Below are positions 44,284 to 54,020 of a DNA stretch of 64,000 nucleotides, piece by piece. Origin of the DNA: Tricholoma matsutake. Its lineage: Eukaryota > Basidiomycota > Agaricomycetes > Agaricales > Tricholomataceae. The DNA is taken from positions 4,030,001 through 4,094,000 of the forward strand of contig AP026543.1 of the NCBI GenBank assembly GCA_026075535.2, written 5' to 3'. The position numbers and the translations under genes are program-made. Position 1 is the stretch's first letter, and each line of letters opens with the position of its first letter. Below the pieces are notes generated by a model. That model did no database searches. It was given only the letters and a program-made list of their open reading frames with translations, and had not been told where the DNA came from.

Positions 44284-46985
44284 AGCACTGTGGACCTAGC
44301 ACAATATGATTTTCAGCCATTTAAATTCAGAAATGTGAATTTCCTAACATAAATGGCTGAATTCAGGGTGGATGAATTTGGGATGAATTTTCATCCCAAA
44401 TATTTCAGCCATCCAAGGGATGGAGTTCATATGTGTTACGTTACAAAATATTCTTAACCTAATGGGATGGATTTTCATTTTACAAAATACAGGGGATAAT
44501 TTTAATCCAAGATGAGGGTATGGATCTGCAACCATCTTCATGTGTGAATTTTCATCAAACTTTTCAACAATTTATGGGATAGTGTTTCCTGCCACAAAGG
44601 TGTGAATAACAGGGTGTGTTTTCAGCCTGAAATAAAATACAAATTTCATACTATTATGAGATGATTTTAGTAGGGAAATTTCTTTCATTAAATATCGAAT
44701 TGACTGTTCCTTCCTCAGGTATTATTGTTATTGTTTTCAGTCAGAATGAGAGGATACTTTTCACACTTCAGGATTACAAGTGTTAAGAGAATTTTTTTCA
44801 TCCCAAAAAAGGGGATTTTTCATTTGTGTTGTAATTGTTTTACTGATAAGTCATTTGCAGCCCACCCTCAACACATCACATGATGAATGTTGAACATCAC
44901 GTCACATCAACATCAACCATAACCACCATGCCGCCATCTCACCTCACCACAACCACCACCATCGACAATGACGACGTCCCCCCTCTCTCCTCTCTCTTCC
45001 CACGACCCCAATGCCGTCAACACTGACTCCCATGACAACAAACACAACACTGGCAACACCACCTGTGGCCACAAATGAGCCACCTCGCTCACAACATGGC
45101 CCAAATGACGTGAATCATCGTTTGGGCCATAGTAAGTTTTTTTCTTCTATAATTTGTGTTCATTTTACTAACTAAACTATTACTTTATGTTTAGGGAAAA
45201 AATGAGGCCTACGACGCATGACAGGAACAACAGGAATGACAAACAACAAATGGGAGGGGCAGAGATGGGCAACGATAACGATGATGGTGATGGAAGACGG
45301 GACGGCAGTGGGAGGCCCGTATAGTGGGACCCACCAGGTAAGTACACCACCCCCTTGTTTACCTGCCACGTCACGCTGACGATGCCCCCACCTCCTTCCC
45401 CAGAGCTTGACAATGACATCCGAGAAACATCTGCCCCATGCCCACAAGCGATTGCTCATGGGGTGGATCACGGGTGCTCACTGCCAACACCATCCACGCC
45501 CCACACCACGCCACTGCAGATGACATGGCACCCGCCCCCATGCCTATGAGCAACTGCTCATAGGGTGGGATCACAGGTGCAGCCTGTCTACGATGACAGG
45601 GTGGGGAGGGGATGACACTGCCAGCACCAGCACCAGCAGGACGATGACGGGATGCAGGGCAGGGGGGATGACACGACAACAGAGGGGGATGACACCCACC
45701 CCATGCCTATGAGCACCTGCTCATAGGGTGGATTGTGGGCATCTACGGTGATGGAATGATGAGGGGGACGACACGACAACAAGGGGGCACGACAACGACA
45801 CCTGCAAATGAGCCCCACAACGACCGAAAGTTTTTTTTCTTTTCTTTTCTTCTTATTCAATTGTACTAATAAACAATTCTACTTCATTTTCTAGGGAAAA
45901 ACTCGACCAGCTACGCTGAAAATGGGCACCCCAACCCCAACCGACGATATGCGATGTGTATCATAATTTGGGGCATGTAAGTTTTTTTCTTTTCTTTCTT
46001 TCTTATTCAATCATACTAACCATTAGATTAATTGATTTTTTAGGGAAAAAACTCGAGGTATCACCCCAAAAATGGGCACCCCATGCCCCGGGTGATGAAC
46101 GAAGGAGGAAACGAGAGGGGTGGAGTGGGGAACAGATGGCGATGGGAGGGGACAGTGCTTGGAGGCCCATATAGGGCAGGTATGCACCCCACCCCTCTTT
46201 TACCTGCCGCCTCATGCTGACAACCCCCCACCACCTTCCCCAGGGCACGATGAACCAGCACCCACCACACATCCACGAGCAACTGCTCATGGGGTGCATC
46301 ATGGGTGCATCCTCTGACAATGGGGACAAGGGTAACAATGAGTGCAACCCAGCACCCAGCACCACCACTGAGATGACCAGGCCACGGCACCAGACCCCTC
46401 TGCTATGAGCAACTGCTCATAGGGAGTAAGGCTGGTACGTAGGAGGCAGAGACAACATGGCGAGGGGGACAGGGACAGGGATGACGATGATGGGGACATA
46501 ATGGGACAACAGGCCGACAATGAGGCATCAGGGGTCTGGGGGATTTTTTCGCTTCTTTCGAGTAGATTTTGTATCTTAGTGGCTTGAAATTTACTCTGAT
46601 ACATGATGAAACTATTCTATCAATGGGATGAAAAAACATTATTGGCAGGTTATTTCATTCCTCTTAAACCCCTGGAAAGTTGATGAAATTCAACCCAGAT
46701 AGAGGGGTGTTATTTATGCCCATATAAACATGAAAACCATCCCATAGGATGAATTTGATGTGGGATGAACTGGGGACAAAATGTGGGAGGTTTTCATCCC
46801 ATCAACTCATCCCTTACAGGTAGGAAAAGGCATTCTTTTTCACTCCTCTTAGTGGTAGATTTTCATGCCAACTCCTGATGAAACTTATTCCATTTTGGGG
46901 TTTATCAATACATGAAAACTATACCATAAATATATCATTTTACACTATCTAAAGGTATGAAATGTGGGATAGTTTTCTACCCCTC
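44284..46985. mobile_element. Non-autonomous element inserted in the BET pseudogene
   Basis: Both ends carry inverted GGGATGAAAATTCATCCC-like words (44,330-44,560 and 46,560-46,850). Between them lie a palindrome beginning TGGCCCAAATGACG (45097-45129) followed at once by an intron-like block (GTAAGTTTTT ... TTTAG, 45,131-45,194), a second (about 45,830-45,893) and a third (45,977-46,043) before AGGGAAAAACTCGA repeats, and hairpins at 45,441, 45,543, 45,707, 46,273 and 46,401. It carries no transposase and only low-complexity open frames. A target duplication could not be fixed. Confidence 0.6.
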
Positions 46986-46989
46986 GGGC

Positions 46990-47270
46990 CCCATAGTGGA
47001 GGTGGTGTGGGGCAACATTCAAGTTGCTGCATTGAAAAACACAAAACTGCCACAAGAGAAGTAGGACTGGGCACCTGCTGCCTCGTCCTCCAAAGTGACC
47101 AGCAAGTTGAGCAAAGCCATGGTGAAGAAAAATAATAAGAAACTCATATCCAATAATGATGTGTTGACATTTGAACAGAAGAAGGATCTCAGTGAGTCCA
47201 TTGGGAAGTTGGAACTTGGAGGGTGTGGAGCTGGAAAAAGTCATTATTATCATCTGCAAGGGTGTACCTG
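46990..47270 (+). pseudogene. BET pseudogene fragment, NET domain
   Basis: WGNIQVAALKNTKLPQEK (about 47,019) continues the BET linker. LTFEQKKDLSESIGKLE (about 47,164-47,214) is the start of the NET (extra-terminal) domain, followed after one frame slip by VELEKVIIIICKGVPEI. The gene ends there; a repeat begins at about 47,400. The coding pieces keep order and strand with the fragments upstream. Confidence 0.7.
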
Positions 47271-47399
47271 AGATTTGAAGACATAAGTCTCTTCTTTTAT
47301 TTCTACAACAACTGCAGAATCCAGCCCACTGCACAACAAATTCCTCCACAGAGTGCGGGTTGCAACCATGGACTATAGCTAATGGCTGCACTACCCACA

Positions 47400-47650
47400 T
47401 GCAGAGCTCTGCAGTCTGCAGATCACAAGCCACCACCCACCAACCACAGTCCACAAGCCACAAACTGCAGTTCACAACCACCAACTACCAACCACCAACA
47501 ACTACAGTTTACAAACACAAACCACCAACCACCAACCACCAACTACAGTTCACAAACACAAAACACAAACCACCAGCTGCAGTCCACAACCACCAACCAC
47601 CAACCACAGTTCACAATCACAAACCACAGACCACAGTTCACATACTAAGT
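47400..47650 (+). repeat. ACCACCAAC/CAGTTCACAA tandem repeat
   Basis: Imperfect units of CCACCAACCACCAACTACAG with TTCACAAACACAAACC alternate. It is low complexity with no gene. 47,651-47,925 shows nothing recognised. Confidence 0.75.
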
Positions 47651-47925
47651 TTGACAACAATCAGCAACAGTGGCACAAACCACAGACTGCGGTTCACATG
47701 TGGCATACCAGGTCCATACTCACAACCTGAGCTAGGGGGACACAGAGCACTCTAAGAGCATAGTTTACAGACAACAAACCACATGGAAACTACAGAACAC
47801 ATAACACAAATGATGCCAAATCAACAGTTTACATAACTCAAAGCACATTAAAGTTTGAAAAAAAGTCCCATATTAAGGTTTTTAATTTTGGCAATAGACA
47901 GAGCCTCTGATCATGACTCTCTGAT

Positions 47926-48230
47926 AATGCTCAGTAAAAAAGATTGGTCACGTAAATGGTTTTGGTCATACTAAGTCGGGTCTAGTCAGGTTGTACAAAT
48001 ATAAGACTAAAAGTCTGTGTTTTTGGACTAACACCTGACCAAGCCAGTCGATACTTAGTCAGGCTCAGTCAAAAGAAATGTCAGGTAAAAGTAAAGGTCC
48101 GATTGGTTTGGTCAGGTCAAAGTCAACTGTTAGTATGGTGAAAGTCATGTAATAGTCTGGTTATTGTCATATTGAGTAATCCTTAATATTCATGCATTGG
48201 TCAGGCAGAAGTCATGTAAATGTCATTGAG
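47926..48230 (+). repeat. Diverged repeat starting TGCTCAGTAAAAAAGAT
   Basis: CTCAGTAAAAAAGAT at 47,931 is the same start word as the 340-bp repeat. After it comes a stretch of GGTCAGG/AAGTCA words (TTAGTCAGGCTCAGTC). It may be another member of the same repeat or a different element sharing only the end. Confidence 0.4.
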
Positions 48231-49160
48231 TATTCATATTGGTGTCATGCAAATGTGGTAGCGCAGGAGGACAGTGAAAGTAATAAGTCAGGGCAGTAAG
48301 TAGAACACACATCCAAACCCCAGGCCCCCAAGTGCATCCAGCTCTATTCCCTCGCCTCTTGCAGTATCCTTCTCGCTCAGGGACCTGATCCAATACTAGT
48401 AGTCTCACTGGTGCGCGAGACGGCGGGGGAGCACAGCGCACACCCCTGGTGTTGCCATCGTCCCTTGTCGCCCCTTGTCGCCCCTGTTGTCGCTGCTGCT
48501 CTTGCCCCTTGTTCTTGTTGTCGTACGTCCCCCGCTGGTGTCCGTGGTTCGTGCTGGTGTTGTTCCTGTCATCCCCATGATGGCGGTGGGCTGGGTGCGC
48601 ATTGTCTTCCTCTCGTGGCTGTCGTTGCTCCTGGTTGGGGTGTTGGTGCTGTCGAGGTGGCGGTTTCGGTGGAGGCGTCGTGGTCCCTTGGTGCTGTTTG
48701 TCTTCCTCAGGCATGGGGGGAGGGGTCGTCATGTAGAATAAATGAACAAAGTTAGTTAAAAGAAAAAAATAAGAAACAAAAAAAAACTTACCTGTGGCCC
48801 AAACGACGAGAGGCTCGTCATTTGGGCCTGTTTTCTATGTGATGCTGCCCCTCCTTCTCCCTGTTCCAGGTGATGGTTAGTCTGTTGTCGTCATCGTCCG
48901 TTGTGGGGGTGGTCATCATCCCTCCTCGTGGTGGTGGTCATCGTCCCTCGTGGTGGTCGCCAACCCTCATCGTTGCTGACCCTCCCCGCTGTTGTTGTCC
49001 CTCGTCCTTGTCGTCCTGGTCCTGTCCTTCACCGTTGTCCCCATGCAGTCCCCTGTTGCCTCGTTGTTAGCGATCGCCCATTGTTGTTAGCAATCCCCGT
49101 CGTTGCTGATCCCCCATCGTTGTTGGCAGCCCCATTGGTAGTTGTCATTCCCGGAAGTTG
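48231..49160 (-). repeat. Palindrome/intron module, minus orientation
   Basis: A palindrome at 48796-48829 (GGCCCAAACGACGAG arm) is followed on the minus strand by GTAAGTTTTTTTTTG and TTTTAACTAACTTTG, an intron-like donor and branch region. The flanks are CpG-rich CGTTGTTG/GTCGTCC repeats giving long but low-complexity frames on both strands. The high CpG content suggests a younger copy than those at 24-27 kb. Confidence 0.55.
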
Positions 49161-49439
49161 GCACACGACAGGTGGCTTTCAGTGTTGTTTCCAAGTGTCT
49201 TGAGACACCCCCGGGGTGTTGGAGCGTTGCAGAGGCTAAGTTTCATCTATTCAGCATACATTAGATGGAACACATACACATGGGCCCGAGAGGCATTGCC
49301 CCTCGAGTCATTTCCCACAACACTTGCTATCCTCACTGTCCCATACCCTCGTTTTGCCGCACCCTTGTCGTGGCTCAACACCATTGTGTAGAATGGTGTT
49401 GGTGGCCAAGGTCGATGGAGAACTGCCCTCGTGTTTGGG

Positions 49440-49775
49440 GCTAGTGGTGAGTTATAAAATAGAGAAGAAAGCGACTGTACATACTCCTGTGCCGCTGGTA
49501 GTAAGAGGAAAGTGATTGAAGTCGAACAACTCACCTTGCTGGCGGAGTTTGAATGACCTTAGGTTGTGAACGCAAGGTTGGGCGAAGATAAACCACACAT
49601 GGGGCCCTGAGGCTGTGTGGCTTTGAATTTCAAACATTCATCAATGCATCTGAGCGCGAGCGGTCGAGTATAGTCCACTTGAGTTAGGCTACTTGACGAA
49701 TAAACGACGTTGTCCAGACTTCACATGACCGTCACATTACCAAACCTGACGTATCTTTTTTACTGAGGATAATGG
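49440..49775 (-). repeat. 340-bp repeat, CpG-rich copy upstream of eIF3m
   Basis: Reverse complement of 43134-43459. On the minus strand it runs CCTCAGTAAAAAAGATACG to TAACTCACCACTAG. It ends only 86 bp before the eIF3m ATG, so it forms the distal promoter region of that gene. It could also be the 5' remnant of a divergent gene: an intron-like segment, GCAAGGTGAGTT to GCACAG, lies within it. Confidence 0.75.
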
Positions 49776-49861
49776 ATGATCGATGTCTTGAACAGCTCGA
49801 TGAGATAATCATTTGTCTGTGTTGTGCAAAAGCTTCCAACCTCTCTTCAAACCATCATAAA

Positions 49862-51430
49862 ATGGCTGGGACAGACTCCGTGTCTGTGTTCGCGGAGGGA
49901 ACGTTCGAAGAACAGGTTTGGATAGATTTACCTATCTTTTAAAGGAGTTCTATCTCAAAAGAAGGCCCTATAGATACAAGAACTGGTGAACTACATCGTC
50001 CGAAATCAATCAGACGAGGAACGCGTTGCGTTTATACGCCCTTTTCAAGATGTGCTTAAGACTGGGGAAGGGCAAAAGCCCCTAGAGGAGGATGAGGGAC
50101 GACGAAAAAAGATTTTTGCGATGGCAATACAGGAAGTGAGAGGTTTTGGAGATGGCAATGAGAAAGGTGCGTTGTTTGAATGTTAATTTTCCGTGTGTTA
50201 TGCCGAATGATCGAAACAGAGATTGAGGGATTTTTCAATCTTATATATTCCCATCTGTTCGTCCTGCATCCTCCAGGGACGCCAGAAGCAAAAATATACC
50301 TCACTTCATTGCTGCAAACAATTTCATCAGCTTCGTCCGATCGGCCATCCATAAAATATCGCATGTGCGCTGATAGTATTTTTCGAGAGTCGAAAAAAAT
50401 TCTGAACCATTGTTTCTAAGACTGTCGAATCTATTCAATGCCATCCCCCAGACGTCTTCCCTGCGATTAGCAATATACAATACCCTCCTCGACCTCGCGA
50501 CTGCAAACGGTGAACTTGAGGTCCTGCAACTCTCCCGCGCCGATGTAGAAAAATGGCTATCAGAATGGGAGATCACCCCCGACGAGAAGTCTGCATTCTT
50601 GAAACGTATCGTTGATGCCTACCAGAAAGCAGCTCAACCGTATGTATCCACAATTGATTATTATCTCGATGAACGCTTACGGCTTGTCAGAGCTATCGCA
50701 TATGAATTTTCTCTGTCATATGCACGATCGTTGCCTTCCACCTCATCCATCGCTCAGGAAGCAGCCGTCGATATCATTGCCACCGCTCTTCGACTGCCCT
50801 TCATTTTCGACTTCGATCCTCTCTTCAAGCTAGACGCGGTAGTAGCGGCCAAAGATCATGAAATATTCTCCCTCCTTCAGATATTCCTCAATGATGGCCT
50901 TTCGGAGTTCACGGTCTGGCACAAATCCCATCCGGGCGTGCTCGAGAAATATCGTATGTTGCTCTTGTTTCTTGATCTCTCATCCAGTTTCTCAGAACGG
51001 TATGCAGACCTGGAAAAGACACAACTCGAACACAAAATTCGCCTTCTCACTCTTGCGTCTCTAGGCTTCAGTCATGTCGGGCACGATCTACCATACTCAA
51101 AAGTTGCAGAAACCCTCCAGGTGGATGCAACGGAGGTTGAAAAATGGGCTATCGATGGTAAGAACAGATATTCTGCGTTCATAGGTAATGTTTACCCATT
51201 CTTTGCATAATCGCCTAGTTATCCGAGCAGGACTGGTCTGGGCAAAGCTATCACAAACAACACAGAGCATGCACATAGCACGGGCAACGGCGCGGACATT
51301 CGAGAAGGAGCAGTGGGAGGCCCTAGAGAAGCGACTGGTGGGATGGAAAACGAGTTTGGCTGGTGTTTTGGAAGTTGTGGCCAGCGCGAGGAAGCAGAAT
51401 GGGTATGGACAACCGACTAACGCAGCCTAA
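49862..51430 (+). CDS. eIF3 subunit M (PCI-domain translation initiation factor)
   Basis: eIF3m is a PCI-domain subunit of the eIF3 complex that helps load mRNA and initiator tRNA on the 40S ribosome in the cytoplasm. Seven exons: 49862-49915, 49974-50166, 50220-50364, 50421-50639, 50691-50953, 51008-51157 and 51219-51430; they total 1236 nt, or 411 residues plus stop. The protein opens MAGTDSVSVFAEGTFEEQ. Recognisable blocks are RILSNLFNAIP, then LEHKIRLLTLASLGFSHVGH and VIRAGLVWAKLSQTTQSMHI with the C-terminal helix EKEQWEALEKRLVGWKTSL, which form the PCI/winged-helix end. All introns are GT-AG and 49-61 nt. The 5' flank is short because a repeat ends at 49,775. It converges with the next gene; the stops are 156 bp apart. 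Confidence 0.95.
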
Positions 51431-51586
51431 GAATTATTCTTTGCAAAAATTTGGATCGATCTGTCGTCGATTTGTCTAAATACCATATCATTCCATGTAC
51501 AGCATGTGAACAACACATTGAGGACAATGATCCAATTCCACAGCATGATCCTATCGAAGCTGTAAGTAATATCTATATTTTTATAA

Positions 51587-53748
51587 TCACCATTCTCCAT
51601 CAAAGCCAACGAATCCTGTGAACACATGTGTCAAACAACAGAAGCTATACCATCTAGGAATACTCACCAGATAATAAGAAGACGTGGAAATACCGCTTCT
51701 TCTCCAAACTCGCACACCAATTCCATGCACTCGTCAACCTCCCATCGATGCAACTCCCAGCATCATAAAAGTTATCAGCCCCAGAGCCATCAAACCCATG
51801 ACGGAAGAAGTCGCACAAGATCTCCAGCGTCAAATTCTCCGGTGACCCAAATTCGTCATCAATGTACGACCGCAAAGCAGGCTTCGCTGCTAGGAGGGAT
51901 ATCTGCGACAGGGTATTACATATTGGGAGGAGGATACGGTAGATCTGAGTGTACTTGTCGATGAACATCAGTGCGTTAGGCACGTTGTGGTCGCCCATGT
52001 GGATGACGCTGGACCCGATCCACGTCCCAACACTTTGTTGAGCCTTGTGCAGGATAGTGCGCATCATGCTAGACGTCTTGGGTGCATGTTGAACGCGGTT
52101 CAGACCTTGTCCAGTGTCGCGTAGGCGGTATGTCATGTTTTCAGATAGAAGATCTTGCTCAGCCAGTGACCATAGATGGAACATGTCTGAATATAAGGTG
52201 CTCAGCTGTGGGAATTAATCTGCAGATCAGTTGAGCCGCACCATGCAGGATCTCCTTCCATAGACTCAAACTCTGTAGGACATAAGCATACTGCTTTGCA
52301 TGGTCATGGGACAGTCTTGCACCCTCCCGGCCACTTCGGATTGCGAGGCTCCTCTTATTATCCTTCGCCTGTGTAGGATGGAAGTACTCTTTCAGATAAG
52401 CGATCATGCGTTCACAAGGGTCGCGGTTGACACGCAAGAACGCGTGATTGTCCCCGACAGAGTACAGACATTGCCGGATGTCTTCTTGAGAAAGACTAGG
52501 CTTCGCATAACGCGTAGCAATTATTTCTATTGCGCGTTCTTTGCTCTTGATGTCTCTCTGGATATCCCGACGAGGACGACCTTCAGAGTAGATCTCCTTT
52601 GTGGCGACGGTGATAAGGTCGTCTCGGAGAAGATCCAACGCTCCGTTTTCATCCAGAATGGCATGCACCGTTTTTATTGGTCGAACACAAGAGAAATTTA
52701 GCAGATCTTTGACTTCGGGTGTTTGGCTATCCTGCACAACGATTAGCTTCCTCCTCAGGAAACAACATAGCGTGAACCGACCTGTAGAAGATAGATAAGT
52801 TTCCCATAAGTAGTGCGCATTTTGTCCGGGTTCATGATCTTGTGCCTTCGGCCAAGTTCAAAAATCTGTTGGTAAAATTCTGCATTTGCCTGGAAATCGC
52901 GATCCGTGAAAAGTTCTTGGCCCTGCTTGTAGTCTGCTGAAAGCAGCAAGCCTGACATGATAGCACACAGTTCGCGAATCTGATGCACGATCCGTTTGGC
53001 TTTGGACATTCTGAAACCCAGAGTATCAATTTTGTCGGTATATTCGGAGACGGAGAGGGCAGCTTCTAGGAGACGAAGGTACTTCCGCTCGACGATGGTC
53101 AGACGTAGTGGAATGAATTTTGCGCGTTCCACAAACCACTCCCCAACCTTAGCACCTATGGCGGGAAGCTGTGAGCCAAGAATTTCGCCGGGCGGTCCTG
53201 ACCCAACTGCAACTCGCTCCCAGTCTTCGTCCTCCGAATCATTTGTTGCATCACTCTCCACATCCATCTGTGAGTGTTATCGAGCATCCAGTTATTCGCA
53301 AGCAGAAACGATAATACAACTAACGTACCGCAGAACCGTTCGTAGCACCGTGAGACGGGGCGCCGTTGATTTTCTGTTTCTTTTCCTTCTGGCCAGCCAA
53401 TGACTTAACGGCATGTCGCTTCCTTGACCCTTTTCGATGCTGGGCTGCGAAGCAGACTTCGCAGTACTTATCGGAACACGTTTCGCACACGACTTGGGCA
53501 GGCTGGTCTAAGTCGTCATAGTGGCGTCGAAAATTGAGAAAAGAAAAGTTTGGAGAATGCTAACCTTCACATTCTATACAAAAGCCTTCGGAGACTGCCT
53601 TTTCAGGAACCTCTTCATCCCAGCCTATAGCGGACACGCCATTGGTCCCGGGGTGTTCCACTGCATCGTGGTTCTCCCCTAGAATGTTTTCCAGGGAGAA
53701 AGCAGGCATGTTGATGATCGGATTGGATATGGGAGGTTTCTCGTCCAT
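51587..53748 (-). CDS. UPF0652 (DUF2009) protein with N-terminal zinc-binding motif
   Basis: A conserved eukaryotic protein without an assigned biochemical role. Six exons on the minus strand: 53748-53565, 53507-53329, 53267-52782, 52731-52242, 52186-51668 and 51615-51587, totalling 1887 nt (628 residues). The start is MDEKPPISNP; an upstream in-frame ATG at about 53,850 is possible. Residues about 58-100 carry a B-box-like set of Cys/His: CIEC, VCETCSDKYCEVCFAAQHRK, RKRH. A nuclear-type basic patch (GQKEKKQK) and acidic run follow, then the long DUF2009 region, including VNRDPCERMIAYLKEYF, MFHLWSLAEQDLLSENM, IDDEFGSPENLTLEILCDFF and a C-terminal GFVGFDGEW. Family membership is from motif memory. 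The start lies 272 bp from the divergent CCCH gene. Confidence 0.88.
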
Positions 53749-54020
53749 AGAGTCTGTTGTAGGAAGTGGCGAGAGGCAAGTCGGGGCTACAGTGTGGCGA
53801 AAAGTTTGCCATCGAAGACGCGTCGTGAACACGTGGCGTTGAAGCGCCACGTCAGAACAGGAGCGCTAGCTACATACTCTCTTCATTTACAATACGCGCT
53901 TGTCAGGCTGCGTATCTCCAGCTTATATTGAAGAAAGATATTATAAAACTGAACGGATCCTGATTAGCACCAACGACATTTTCAGGCCGTCCCCACTCGC
54001 CACCCTTCCGTAGGGCTTTG

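Noticed and set aside
46945..47484. 179-codon minus-strand frame
   Set aside because: It is antisense to the BET pseudogene fragment and a CCACCAAC repeat; the sense strand carries the recognisable motifs.
48223..48732. 169-codon minus-strand frame rich in Pro, Gln, Gly and Asn
   Set aside because: Open because of simple GAC/CAA/CCA repeats; it overlaps long plus-strand frames and lies inside a repeat module.
53560..53850. Upstream in-frame start for the UPF0652 gene (96-codon frame)
   Set aside because: The shorter start at 53,748 was preferred since the extra 34 residues are unlike a conserved N terminus and would shorten the divergent promoter; the longer form cannot be excluded.
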